From Clostridia bacterium (GTDB taxonomy: Bacteria; Bacillota_A; Clostridia; UMGS1883): a stretch of DNA of 16,779 bases. The notes beneath the pieces were generated by a model. It had not been told where the DNA came from and made no database searches. It worked only from the letters and a program-made list of their open reading frames with translations. This document shows positions 7,742 to 15,984 of the stretch, piece after piece (position 1 is the stretch's first letter; each line of letters opens with the position of its first letter). A program made the translations under genes and the position numbers. The DNA is taken from the NCBI GenBank assembly GCA_017467965.1, contig JAFUJZ010000011.1, forward strand, positions 1-16,779, given 5' to 3'.

Positions 7742-7783
7742 TAAAATGAAGTGAACATATTATATTTAGAAGGAGAGAGGAAA

Positions 7784-9040
7784 ATGAAGAGAAGCGTTAG
7801 TATATTACTTATCATCGTTACAGTTCTTGTTCAGTTGACTGTTTTTGCGTCGATTAACAGCATAGCTGAGGAAATTGAGGTTGACTGGCGTATAAAGGAT
7901 AATGCACTTATCATAACAGGCAAAGGCGAAATGCTTGATTACGGCAAATATGCAAATTATACTTCGGTGCGTTATACAGATACATATATCAGACATGTAC
8001 CCTGGGGAAATGAAAGAGAAAATATTAAAGAGATTATTGTGGATAAGGGCATAACAAAAATCGGTAATATAGCATTTCAGGAATGTGTTGAAGTTGAAAA
8101 TGTAGAGTTACCTAAAGGCTTAAAGGAAATAGGCAGCGGTGCGTTCTTCTTTTGTAAAAAGCTTGCCTCAATTGAACTGCCAGTAACACTGGAGGTTATC
8201 GGTCCCTCAGCATTTTCGAAAACAGCTCTTGAAAGTATCTACATTCCCAGAAATGTCAACTCTATTGGAATGCGCGCGTTTGAAGAATGTAATTCACTTG
8301 AAAGAATAGAAGTTGATGAAAATAACGAACACTACACATCTGTAGACGGAGTTCTTTTTTCAAAGGATATGACAGTTCTGTACGAATACCCTGAGGCAGG
8401 ATTGGATGAATATACAATTCCGTCAGGGGTAAAAAGAATAGAAGATAGAGCGTTTTCCGAGGCGCTTGACCTTAAGGTTATAGAGATTCCGTCAAGTGTT
8501 ACCGAAATAGGCAAGGATGCGTTTTATCGTTGTAAGTCTTTGCAGGTTATAAATTATGAGGGCAGCAAAGAGGATTGGTTAAAAATCGGCGTAAGCACTG
8601 TGGGAAATGATGCTTTAAGAGAAGCGGTAAGAAATGATAATTGTATCCTCAACTTTAAAGAGCCTGCAACAAAGATTGTTCTTACAATTGGTGAAAATAC
8701 TGCCTTGGTTTGCGGAGAAGAAAAGATTTCGGATGTTGTCCCTAAAATAGTAAACGACAGAACGATGCTTCCTGCAAGATTTGTTGCAGAAAATTTAGGT
8801 GCAACAGTTATATGGAACGAGTATGAACCCGACAAAATCGGGATAGTAACTCCGGAGGTTGAAATTGTGCTTTATATCAATTCCGCCACAGCCTATGTTA
8901 ACGGCAAGGAAGTTGAGATAGACTGTGCGCCTTTTGTGGAAAATGACAGAACATACACTCCTATAAGGTTTATTGTTGAAAGTTTAGGTGCTACGGCAGA
9001 ATGGGATAATGACACAAAGCAGGTTACAATTATAAAATAA
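7784..9040 (+). CDS. secreted BspA-type leucine-rich-repeat protein with CuAO-N-like domain
   Basis: The 418-residue product has an N-terminal signal sequence (residues about 1-28). Then comes a short region typical of BspA proteins (WRIKDNALIITGKGEM). Residues about 85-275 are LRR_5 repeats of the IGNIAFQEC, IGSGAFFFCKKLASIELP and IGPSAFSKT type. The C-terminal 120 residues resemble the copper amine oxidase N-terminal/stalk domain family: NDRTMLPARFVAENLGATVIW and NDRTYTPIRFIVESLGATAEW are two matching halves, followed by VTIIK. The latter domain is a common non-catalytic wall-associated module in Clostridia. No sortase or choline motif was seen. AAGGAG (7770-7775) is 8 nt before the ATG. 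It has its own promoter and terminator, so it is monocistronic. Confidence 0.9.
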   Translation: MKRSVSILLIIVTVLVQLTVFASINSIAEEIEVDWRIKDNALIITGKGEMLDYGKYANYTSVRYTDTYIRHVPWGNERENIKEIIVDKGITKIGNIAFQECVEVENVELPKGLKEIGSGAFFFCKKLASIELPVTLEVIGPSAFSKTALESIYIPRNVNSIGMRAFEECNSLERIEVDENNEHYTSVDGVLFSKDMTVLYEYPEAGLDEYTIPSGVKRIEDRAFSEALDLKVIEIPSSVTEIGKDAFYRCKSLQVINYEGSKEDWLKIGVSTVGNDALREAVRNDNCILNFKEPATKIVLTIGENTALVCGEEKISDVVPKIVNDRTMLPARFVAENLGATVIWNEYEPDKIGIVTPEVEIVLYINSATAYVNGKEVEIDCAPFVENDRTYTPIRFIVESLGATAEWDNDTKQVTIIK

Positions 9041-9057
9041 CTAAATAAACTCAAATG

Positions 9058-9085
9058 GAGAAATTCTTCGGAATTTCTCTTTTTT
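9058..9085 (+). terminator. intrinsic terminator after the leucine-rich-repeat gene
   Basis: A 9-bp stem (9058-9066 with 9071-9079) with a TTCG tetraloop is followed by six T's (9080-9085). It starts 17 nt after the stop codon. Confidence 0.88.
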
Positions 9086-9089
9086 GTTG

Positions 9090-9118
9090 TTGTAAGACGG
9101 AGCGAGATATGGTAAAAT
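9090..9118 (+). promoter_or_regulatory. SigA-type promoter for the pcrA-rpsA operon
   Basis: TTGTAA (9090-9095), a 17-nt spacer and TAAAAT (9113-9118) with TGG just upstream form an extended -10 promoter. It follows immediately after the previous terminator and lies 27 nt before the helicase ATG. Confidence 0.65.
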
Positions 9119-9145
9119 TAAAGTTATGAAAAGGAAGGTTGAATT

Positions 9146-11335
9146 ATGAGTTTACTTGACGGATTAAATAATATGCAGCGCGAAGCTGCTGAGAGAATAG
9201 AAGGTCCTTTATTGGTACTTGCAGGTGCAGGCAGTGGTAAAACAAGAGTACTTACATACCGCATTGCACATATGATTGAAGAGGGAATAAAGCCCTGGAA
9301 TATCCTTGCGATTACCTTTACAAACAAAGCCGCAAAGGAAATGGCAGAAAGAGTAGAAACTCTTATCGGCGAAGCGGCAAAGGATATGTGGGTGAAAACA
9401 TTCCACTCCGCATGTGTTAGAATACTTAGGCGTGATATTGACAAAATCGGTTTTGACAAGAGCTTTAATATTATTGACGCGGATGACCAGAAGAGCCTTG
9501 TTAAGGAATGCTTGAAGGAATTAAACCTTGACGATAAGATTTTTACACCCAAGGGCGTAATGGCTGAAATTTCGTCGGCAAAGGATTCTTTGATGCTTCC
9601 TGTTGAGTATAGGAAAAGTGTAGCAGGCGATTACAGAAAAGAAAAGATTGCCTCGATTTATGAGATTTATCAGGAAAAATTGAAGGTAGGTAACTGCCTT
9701 GACTTTGACGATTTGATTGTGCAGACGGTACGTCTTTTTATGATGAGCCGTGAAACGTTGGAATATTATCAGAACAAGTTCCGCTATATTTTGGTTGACG
9801 AGTATCAGGACACAAACAATGCACAGAACGTGCTCATTATGCTCCTTGCAAAAAACCACCGTAATCTGTGCGTAGTAGGTGATGACGACCAGAGTATTTA
9901 CAAATTCCGCGGTGCAAACATTGAAAACATACTTAACTTTGAAAAAATGTTCCCTGACGCACATGTTGTAAGACTGGAGCAAAATTATCGTTCAACGCAG
10001 AATATTCTTGACGCGGCAAATGCCGTTATAAAAAACAACATTGGAAGAAAAGGCAAAAGCCTCTGGACCGAAGAGGGCGAGGGTGAAAAGATTGTTATCC
10101 ACCGTGAACCCAACGAGCAGGAAGAGGCAAGTTATATTGCTAGCGAAATAAAAAGACTTTACAATGACGGATACAAGTATTCGGACATTGCTCTTTTGTA
10201 CCGCAATAACTCATTAACCAGAAGCAGTGAAGATATTTTCATGAGACGCGGAATACCCTACAGATTGCTTTCGGGATTAAGATTCTATGACCGTATGGAA
10301 ATACGCGACATGGTGGCATATCTCAGAATGGCAAAAAATCCTGACGACGATATGAGTCTTAAAAGAATTATCAACGTTCCCTCCAGAAAAATCGGTAAAA
10401 CTACGGTTGATACGATTTCGGCAACGGCGCAGCGTGAGGGGACAAGTATTTTTAAGTCGTTACAGCTCCACAAGGATGAGATAAAGACAAACCTTAGAGA
10501 GTTTGTTGACCTTATGGAAGAGATTATCAGTCAGAAAAACGAAGTAACGGTGGATGAATTCGTTAACTATGTTTACGAAAGAACAGGCTACCGTGCATAC
10601 CTTGATAACGACGAAAAGCGTGACGACAGACAGGCAAATGTGGGCGAACTTGTTTCGGGTGCAAAGAATTATCATGATGCAACCGAAAACCCCACCTTTG
10701 ATGATTATATGGACAATATTGCGCTTGTGAGCGATATTGATAATTATGACGAAGAACTGGACGCTTGTGTGTTTATGACAATGCACTCTGCAAAGGGGCT
10801 GGAGTTCCCTGTTGTATTTTTATTGGGTGCAGATGACGGTATTTTCCCGTCATTTATGAGCATATATGACGAAAGCGAGCTTGAGGAAGAAAGAAGACTT
10901 TGTTATGTAGGCATTACAAGAGCAAGACAAAAGCTTTATATAACAGGTGCTTTTTCACGTACTGTTTACGGCAAAACATCGCCCTATCAGAAGAGCAGAT
11001 TTGTGGAAGAAATCCCTGAGAGTGTTTATGAATACAGCGAAAGAACACCATTTGGAAGCGGCAGCACGTCAGGTGGCTTTAGTGATGATTTTGGTTTTGC
11101 TCCCAGCAGGCCCAAAATTGAAAAAACAACTCTTATGCCTAAGACTGAAAGCAAGGTAGAGTTAACGGGCAATCTCACATTTAAGGTGGGAGATAGAGTT
11201 CGACACAAAAAGTTTGGTGCAGGGCTTATCATCCAGGCTGAAAGCCTCGGTAACGATGTGCGTTATGAAATCGCATTTGACAGCGTAGGTACAAAGAATT
11301 TACTTGGACTTTATGCTAAATTAGAGAAGGAGTAA
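9146..11335 (+). CDS. pcrA: ATP-dependent DNA helicase PcrA/UvrD family
   Basis: This 729-residue superfamily 1A 3'-to-5' helicase acts in nucleotide excision repair, plasmid replication and removal of RecA or RNA polymerase. All signature motifs are visible: a Q-motif glutamine (Gln11), Walker A LAGAGSGKT (25-33), TFTNKAAKEM (Ia), Walker B DEYQDTN (Asp218-Glu219), GDDDQSIYKFRGA (III), LEQNYRST (IV), TMHSAKGLEFP (V) and YVGITRARQKL (VI, near residue 590). The C-terminus has the PcrA-type tail (FKVGDRVRHKKFGAGLI), which in relatives contacts RNA polymerase. Length is typical for PcrA. AAGGAAGG (9131-9138) is 7 nt before the ATG. It heads an apparent operon; the ligase gene often found beside pcrA in Firmicutes is not next to it here. 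Confidence 0.95.
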   Translation: MSLLDGLNNMQREAAERIEGPLLVLAGAGSGKTRVLTYRIAHMIEEGIKPWNILAITFTNKAAKEMAERVETLIGEAAKDMWVKTFHSACVRILRRDIDKIGFDKSFNIIDADDQKSLVKECLKELNLDDKIFTPKGVMAEISSAKDSLMLPVEYRKSVAGDYRKEKIASIYEIYQEKLKVGNCLDFDDLIVQTVRLFMMSRETLEYYQNKFRYILVDEYQDTNNAQNVLIMLLAKNHRNLCVVGDDDQSIYKFRGANIENILNFEKMFPDAHVVRLEQNYRSTQNILDAANAVIKNNIGRKGKSLWTEEGEGEKIVIHREPNEQEEASYIASEIKRLYNDGYKYSDIALLYRNNSLTRSSEDIFMRRGIPYRLLSGLRFYDRMEIRDMVAYLRMAKNPDDDMSLKRIINVPSRKIGKTTVDTISATAQREGTSIFKSLQLHKDEIKTNLREFVDLMEEIISQKNEVTVDEFVNYVYERTGYRAYLDNDEKRDDRQANVGELVSGAKNYHDATENPTFDDYMDNIALVSDIDNYDEELDACVFMTMHSAKGLEFPVVFLLGADDGIFPSFMSIYDESELEEERRLCYVGITRARQKLYITGAFSRTVYGKTSPYQKSRFVEEIPESVYEYSERTPFGSGSTSGGFSDDFGFAPSRPKIEKTTLMPKTESKVELTGNLTFKVGDRVRHKKFGAGLIIQAESLGNDVRYEIAFDSVGTKNLLGLYAKLEKE

Positions 11336-11339
11336 TCCT

Positions 11340-12089
11340 ATGTATCAGGATTTTGCTTATTTGTATGATGCTCTGCAAAAGGATGTGCCGTATGCACTTT
11401 TTGCAGATTATTATGAAAAAATAATGGACAAGTTCCAAAACAAAAAGGGCTTGTGCCTTGACCTTGGTTGCGGTACGGGTAATATGACAATGGAGCTTTC
11501 AAAGCGTGGCTTTGACATGATAGGTGTTGACTCCTCTGTTGAAATGCTCGATGTGGCAAGAGAGAAGGCATACGAGGCAGAAAAAAGTATACTTTATCTC
11601 AATCAGGATATGACTGCATTTGAGCTTTACGGCACGGTTAGCACGGTTATATCTACGCTTGACTGTGTTAACTATATAACAGACGAAAATGCACTGCTCG
11701 AGGTTTTTAAATTAGTTAACAACTATCTTGACCCTAAGGGACTTTTTATATTTGACATTAATTCTGCCTATAAGCTTGAGCATATTTTAGGGGAAAATAC
11801 CTTTGTCAGTGACGATGAGGATATTTTCTATTCATGGCAGAACTTTTACGATAAAGAAAAGAAAATATGCACATTTGACCTTACCTTTTTTGAAAAGGAC
11901 GAAGATGTGTATTACCGCTATGACGAAACTCATTACGAGCGAGCATACAGCGTTGAAGAAATAACAGAGCTTTTAGGAAAAGCAGGGCTGGAAGTTGTAG
12001 GCGTGTATGATAACCTCAGTTTCAATGTTCCCAACGAAAAAAGCGAGAGAATTTTCTTTGTAGCACGCGAAAAGGGGAAAGAAGTATGA
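11340..12089 (+). CDS. class I SAM-dependent methyltransferase
   Basis: The 249-residue protein has the Rossmann methyltransferase fold. Motif I is LDLGCGTGN (Asp41 to Gly47), the acidic ribose-binding residue follows in IGVDSSVEML, and a later motif reads FIFDINS. The N-terminal segment (FAYLYDALQKDVPY) is typical of a small cytoplasmic methyltransferase family in Firmicutes whose substrate is not defined. The start is set by AAGGAG (11327-11332), which overlaps the end of the helicase gene, with the ATG 4 nt after its stop. Its own stop overlaps the next start (ATGA). No specificity can be claimed. Confidence 0.88.
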   Translation: MYQDFAYLYDALQKDVPYALFADYYEKIMDKFQNKKGLCLDLGCGTGNMTMELSKRGFDMIGVDSSVEMLDVAREKAYEAEKSILYLNQDMTAFELYGTVSTVISTLDCVNYITDENALLEVFKLVNNYLDPKGLFIFDINSAYKLEHILGENTFVSDDEDIFYSWQNFYDKEKKICTFDLTFFEKDEDVYYRYDETHYERAYSVEEITELLGKAGLEVVGVYDNLSFNVPNEKSERIFFVAREKGKEV

Positions 12090-13288
12090 TATGTATTATC
12101 GGCGGCGGTGCAGCAGGCATGATGGCTGCAATACAGGCTGCAAGGTGTGGCAAAAAAGTAACGCTTATTGAACATAATTCCTATCTTGGTAAAAAAATGG
12201 GGATTACCGGAAAGGGAAGATGTAACGTTACAAATGACTGCGAAATAGAAGAGCTTTTTTTGAATATTCCCGGAAACGGTAAGTTTTTGTACAGTGCAAT
12301 ATATTCTTTTTCAAACTATAACGTAAAAGAGTTTTTTGAAGAGCTTGGTGTACCCTTAAAAGTTGAAAGAGGACAAAGAGTTTTTCCTGTAAGCGACAAA
12401 GCACGTGACATTGTTGACGCAATGAAAAATGAGATAAAGCGTCTCGGGGTAGAGGTCATGTTTGACCATGCCATAGAGGTATGTGCTGAGAACGGAAAGG
12501 TTTGCGGCGTAAAGTGCAAAAAGGGCTTTGTAAAGGCTGATAGCGTGCTTATTGCAACCGGCGGCAAAAGCTATCCTCAAACAGGTTCAACAGGTGACGG
12601 TTACCGTATGGCTCAAAATTTGGGTCATACAGTTACAGAGATAAAGCCCAGTCTTATTCCCCTTGTGGCAAGTGAGGTTAAGAGCCTTATGGGGCTTAGT
12701 CTCAAAAATGTTTCTGTTACGGTTCTTGACGAAAAGGGTAAAAAACTGTATACTGATTTAGGAGAGATGATTTTTACGCACTATGGTATGTCGGGTCCTA
12801 TTATACTTTCGGCATCGGGGCATATGCGTAAAGAGGGAGAATACCGCATTCTTCTTGATTTGAAGCCTACTCTTGACAATAAGACGCTTGACTTACGTAT
12901 TCTCCGTGATTTTGAAAAATATCAGAACCGTGATTTTGTCAACAGTCTTGATGATTTGCTACCTCAAAAAATGATACCCTTTGTTATCAAAAAAAGTGGT
13001 ATAGATGAGAGGAAAAAGGTTAATGCAATCACCAAGGAGGAACGAATGAAGCTTGCCCGGGCAATAAAGGAAATCGAGATTAAAATTGAAGGATTCCGTC
13101 CAGTGAGCGAAGCTATTGTTACCGCAGGCGGTATATCCGTCAAGGAGATTGACCCTTCCACCATGGAAAGTAAAATTGTAAAAGGTTTGTACTTTGCAGG
13201 TGAGGTAATTGACGTAGATGCCTATACAGGCGGCTTTAACTTGCAGATTGCTTTTTCTACGGGATGCTTGGCAGGTATTAATATGTAA
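12086..13288 (+). CDS. NAD(P)/FAD-dependent oxidoreductase, HI0933/YhiN/BaiN family
   Basis: The 400-residue flavoprotein starts with an FAD-binding motif (IIGGGAAGMMAA, residues 4-15) and the family hallmark LGKKMGITGKGRCNVTN. A second nucleotide-binding region reads VLIATGGKSYPQTGSTGDGY. The C-terminus is VTAGGISVKEIDPSTMESK, then GLYFAGEVIDVDAYTGGFN, which closes the FAD site. The family includes E. coli YhiN and the Clostridium scindens enzyme BaiN, reported to act on dehydro bile acids; most members are uncharacterised and sit beside cmk or ispH in Clostridia, as here, so a bile-acid role should not be assumed. It overlaps the methyltransferase stop by 4 nt, indicating translational coupling. 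Confidence 0.92.
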   Translation: MICIIGGGAAGMMAAIQAARCGKKVTLIEHNSYLGKKMGITGKGRCNVTNDCEIEELFLNIPGNGKFLYSAIYSFSNYNVKEFFEELGVPLKVERGQRVFPVSDKARDIVDAMKNEIKRLGVEVMFDHAIEVCAENGKVCGVKCKKGFVKADSVLIATGGKSYPQTGSTGDGYRMAQNLGHTVTEIKPSLIPLVASEVKSLMGLSLKNVSVTVLDEKGKKLYTDLGEMIFTHYGMSGPIILSASGHMRKEGEYRILLDLKPTLDNKTLDLRILRDFEKYQNRDFVNSLDDLLPQKMIPFVIKKSGIDERKKVNAITKEERMKLARAIKEIEIKIEGFRPVSEAIVTAGGISVKEIDPSTMESKIVKGLYFAGEVIDVDAYTGGFNLQIAFSTGCLAGINM

Positions 13289-13303
13289 AGTGAGGGAATT
13301 TTT

Positions 13304-13969
13304 ATGCAGATTGCAATTGATGGCCCTGCAGGTGCAGGCAAAAGCACAATTTCAAAGTTTGTGGCAACAGAATTGGGATATCTTTATATTGATACAGGCG
13401 CGATGTACCGCGCTATAGGCTATAAGGCATTAAAGCTTGGGTTGAATCTTGACGAAAACGACAAGATTGATGCCATGGCAAAAGAAACAGAGATTGAATT
13501 GAGAATTACAGAAAACGGTCAGGCTATTTTCCTTGACGGTAAGGATGTAACAACAAAAATTCGTACACCTGAGGTTTCTATGGCGGCGTCAAAGGTAAGT
13601 GCCATAGGCGGCGTGAGAAAAACACTTGTTGACCTGCAGCAGAAAATTGCAGGTAGCAACAACGTTGTTATGGACGGACGCGATATCGGTACTGTTGTAC
13701 TTCCCGAGGCGGAAATCAAGATTTTTCTTACTGCAACAGCAGAGGACAGGGCAATGAGACGATATATTGAGCTTCGCGAAAAAGGTGTAGATGTAAGCTA
13801 TCAGAGTGTTCTGGAGGATATGGAAAAGCGTGACTGGCAGGATACTCACCGTGCTGAATCTCCTCTCAAAGCGGCTGACGATGCCACTGTTATTGACACC
13901 TCGGGTCAGACACTTGGCGAAAGCGTACAGCTTATTACAGATTTTGTTAAGAGCAGGGTAAACGCATGA
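13304..13969 (+). CDS. cmk: cytidylate kinase
   Basis: The 221-residue enzyme phosphorylates CMP and dCMP with ATP in pyrimidine nucleotide recycling. It shows the P-loop DGPAGAGKST (residues 6-15), the substrate segment DTGAMYRA (30-37), VVMDGRDIGTVVLP with the conserved Asp-Gly-Arg-Asp near residues 123-127, and the lid-region arginines in TAEDRAMRRY. Length is normal for the family. TGAGGG (13291-13296) is 7 nt before the ATG, and the gene lies 15 nt after the flavoprotein stop. Its stop overlaps the ispH start (ATGA). Confidence 0.95.
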   Translation: MQIAIDGPAGAGKSTISKFVATELGYLYIDTGAMYRAIGYKALKLGLNLDENDKIDAMAKETEIELRITENGQAIFLDGKDVTTKIRTPEVSMAASKVSAIGGVRKTLVDLQQKIAGSNNVVMDGRDIGTVVLPEAEIKIFLTATAEDRAMRRYIELREKGVDVSYQSVLEDMEKRDWQDTHRAESPLKAADDATVIDTSGQTLGESVQLITDFVKSRVNA

Positions 13970-14789
13970 GTAATGTAAGGATAGCTGACAGTGCAGGGTT
14001 TTGCTTTGGTGTATCGCGCGCACTTCAAATGACCGAGGACGGTATAAAACAAGGTAAGAGTATTGTAACCTACGGTCCGATTATCCATAACGGACAGGTG
14101 GTTGAATCTCTTAGTAAAAAAGGCGTTCGCATTATTGAAAAGGTTGAAGATGTAACAAAGGGCGATACTGTTGTAATACGAAGCCATGGCGTACCTAAAA
14201 AAATTGAAGACGAATTTAAAGCAAAGGGGATTGAATATATCGACGCAACATGCCCCTTTGTAAAAAAATACACAGAATTGTATCGGAAAATTATGCCTTG
14301 GGTAAAACCATTGTTATTATCGGCGATGCAAAGCATCCGGAGGTAATGGGTATCAACGGTTGGTGTGATGACAAAGCGGTAATTTTTTCCACTCAAGAGG
14401 ACGTAGATGCCACTATTTTGCAAGATAAAGACGTATGTGTGGTGTCACAGACTACTTTCGAGAGGAATTTGTGGGAAAAAATCGTAAAAATTATAAAAAA
14501 CACTTGCAATAGGGTGGTGTTTTTTGATACAATATGTAGTGCGACCAATGACAGGCAGAAGAGTACAGCTGAGCTAAGTTCCGAGAGCGACTTGTTCATT
14601 GTTATTGGCGGCCGTAACAGCTCAAATACAAAAAAGCTTTATCAGATAGCAAGTGAGCGTTGTAAAAAAACGCTTCTTATTGAGGGAGCTTGGGAGCTGC
14701 CCGAGGGAATTTACGTCCCGGGGGAACGAATTGGTATAACCGCCGGTGCCTCAACACCGGATTGGATAATAAAGGAGGTTTTTACAACC
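13966..14789 (+). CDS. ispH: 4-hydroxy-3-methylbut-2-enyl diphosphate reductase, frame broken at A7
   Basis: IspH is the [4Fe-4S] enzyme of the last MEP-pathway step, making IPP and DMAPP. The first frame gives SAGFCFGVSRA (Cys13), IIHNGQVVESL, SHGVPKKIE and DATCPFVKK (Cys96), then goes off family and stops at 14344-14346. The family sequence resumes in the -1 frame at base 14268 (IHRIVSENYALGKTIVIIGDAKHPEV), followed by VSQTTF, FDTICSATNDRQ (third cluster cysteine, position 191 if joined), SSNTKKL and GITAGASTPDW. Joined at the seven-A run, the IspH part is about 275 residues, near normal length, with no further lesion. The same frame then enters S1 without a stop. The cause may be a sequencing/assembly error, a real mutation, or slippage. 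The ATG overlaps the cmk stop. Confidence 0.85.
14262..14268 (+). other. A7 slippery heptamer at the ispH frame break
   Basis: Seven A's are read in the upstream frame as gtA-AAA-AAA-tac, which is the exact phase of an A-AAA-AAA slippery heptamer. A -1 slip re-reads A14268 and gives ATA-CAC, restoring Val-Lys-Lys-Ile-His. One extra A in the DNA or RNA would have the same effect. No convincing stimulatory stem was seen within 10 nt downstream, and no Shine-Dalgarno was seen 10-14 nt upstream. Confidence 0.75.
14771..14778 (+). promoter_or_regulatory. internal Shine-Dalgarno for rpsA inside the ispH coding end
   Basis: AAAGGAGG lies 11 nt before the in-frame ATG at 14790. It is one of the best ribosome-binding-site matches in the window, although it is within coding sequence for the IspH C-terminus. 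It marks the likely independent start of S1. Confidence 0.75.
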
Positions 14790-15938
14790 ATGGTTAATGC
14801 AGAAAATTTAAAAGGAGAGCTTACTTTTGCGGAGGCGTTTGAGGAATCCCTCGTAACTTTAAATACAGGACAGGTAGTTACAGGCACAGTTGTTAAGGTT
14901 ACACCTACAGAAGTATATGTAGACCTTGGATTCAAGAGCGAGGGTATCATCCCTGCTGACGAACTTTCCGAAGATCCCGACGTAAAGTGCGAAGACGTTG
15001 TTAAGATGGGCGAAGAAGTTGAAGTATTCGTTGTTCGTGTTAACGACGCTGAAGGCTACGTTAAGCTTTCCAAGAAGAAGGTTGATGCTCGTAAGGGTTG
15101 GGCTACAATCGAAAACGCAGCAGAAACACAGGAAGTTTTGGAAGGGAAGGTAGTTGAAGCCGTAAATCGCGGTATCGTAGTTGCAGTTAACGGTACAAGA
15201 GTATTTGTTCCTGCTTCTCACGCAACAGAAAGATTTGTTGCAGACCTTTCCGGTATGGTAGGTCAGGTAGTTTCTCTCCGCATCCTTAACATTAAGGAAG
15301 ACAGACGCGGTAAGAAGGCTATCGGTTCCATTAAGAGCGTTCTTATGGAAGAAAAGGCTAAGAAGAGCGAAGCATTCTGGGCTGACGTTGAAGTTGGCAA
15401 GAAGTACACAGGTACAGTTAAGACACTTACAAGTTTCGGTGCTTTCGTTGATATCGGTGGCGTAGACGGTCTTGTTCACATTTCCGAACTTTCCTGGACA
15501 AGAATCAAGACTCCCGAAGAAGTTGTTAAGGTTGGCGACGTTCTTGAAGTATACATTATCGAAGCAAACAAGGAAACAGGCAAGATTTCTCTTGGTTACA
15601 AGAAGACAGAGGACAACCCTTGGGTTATCGCTCAGAACACAATGGCTGTTGGCGATGTAAAGAGTGTTAAGGTTGTTAGACTTCTTCCCTTTGGTGCTTT
15701 CGTTGAAATCATCCCCGGTGTTGAAGGTCTTATCCACGTTTCTCAGATTGATACAAAGAGAATCGGCAAGCCCGCTGATGTACTTACAGTTGGTCAGGTA
15801 GTAGACGCTAAGATCGTTGAGGCTGACTGGGAAGCTAAGAAGATCGGTCTTTCCATTAAGGTTCTTCTCGCTCCCGCAGTAGAAGAAGCTCCTGCTGAAG
15901 TAGCAGAAGAAGCAGAAGCTCCCGCTGACGCTGAATAA
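14790..15938 (+). CDS. rpsA: 30S ribosomal protein S1 (in frame with IspH)
   Basis: The 382-residue S1 form binds mRNA at the ribosome platform. It has four S1 (OB-fold) domains, at about residues 27-95, 112-180, 200-270 and 286-355. Domain three (YTGTVKTLTSFGAFVDIGG...DGLVHISELS) and domain four (VVRLLPFGAFVEI...GLIHVSQID) are the most canonical. A tail rich in Glu, Ala and Pro follows. Four domains is the usual low-GC Gram-positive layout. The ATG at 14790 is chosen because of the internal Shine-Dalgarno and because S1 sequence starts there. The frame is open upstream into IspH, so a fused product of about 657 residues is possible if the A7 break is bypassed. Codon use changes sharply at this point (lysine almost all AAG), as in highly expressed genes. 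Confidence 0.93.
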   Translation: MVNAENLKGELTFAEAFEESLVTLNTGQVVTGTVVKVTPTEVYVDLGFKSEGIIPADELSEDPDVKCEDVVKMGEEVEVFVVRVNDAEGYVKLSKKKVDARKGWATIENAAETQEVLEGKVVEAVNRGIVVAVNGTRVFVPASHATERFVADLSGMVGQVVSLRILNIKEDRRGKKAIGSIKSVLMEEKAKKSEAFWADVEVGKKYTGTVKTLTSFGAFVDIGGVDGLVHISELSWTRIKTPEEVVKVGDVLEVYIIEANKETGKISLGYKKTEDNPWVIAQNTMAVGDVKSVKVVRLLPFGAFVEIIPGVEGLIHVSQIDTKRIGKPADVLTVGQVVDAKIVEADWEAKKIGLSIKVLLAPAVEEAPAEVAEEAEAPADAE

Positions 15939-15945
15939 TGATTAT

Positions 15946-15977
15946 AAAAAATCCGCATCGTATGATGCGGATTTTTT
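15946..15977. terminator. terminator of the pcrA-rpsA operon
   Basis: A perfect 14-bp stem (15946-15959 with 15964-15977) has a 4-nt loop, a six-A left base and a six-T right base, so it works in both orientations. It starts 7 nt after the S1 stop. Confidence 0.9.
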
Positions 15978-15984
15978 GCGATAT

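Noticed and set aside
10947..11159. Small plus-strand open frame inside the helicase gene
   Set aside because: It overlaps conserved helicase motif VI and the C-terminal linker in another frame and lacks a ribosome binding site.
14315..14340. Hairpin (GATGC-AAA-GCATC) as a frameshift stimulator
   Set aside because: It lies more than 50 nt after the A7 run, too far for the usual 5-9 nt spacing, and is weak.
14250..14789. ATG at 14250 as a genuine start of a separate IspH-S1 protein
   Set aside because: It falls inside the conserved DATCPF codons of IspH in another frame and has no Shine-Dalgarno; a protein starting there lacks two of three cluster cysteines.
14859..15737. Long minus-strand open frame (292 codons) opposite S1
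   Set aside because: It lies wholly antisense to the S1 domains, has low-complexity Asn/Cys-rich content and no ribosome binding site; it reflects the strongly biased codon use of rpsA.
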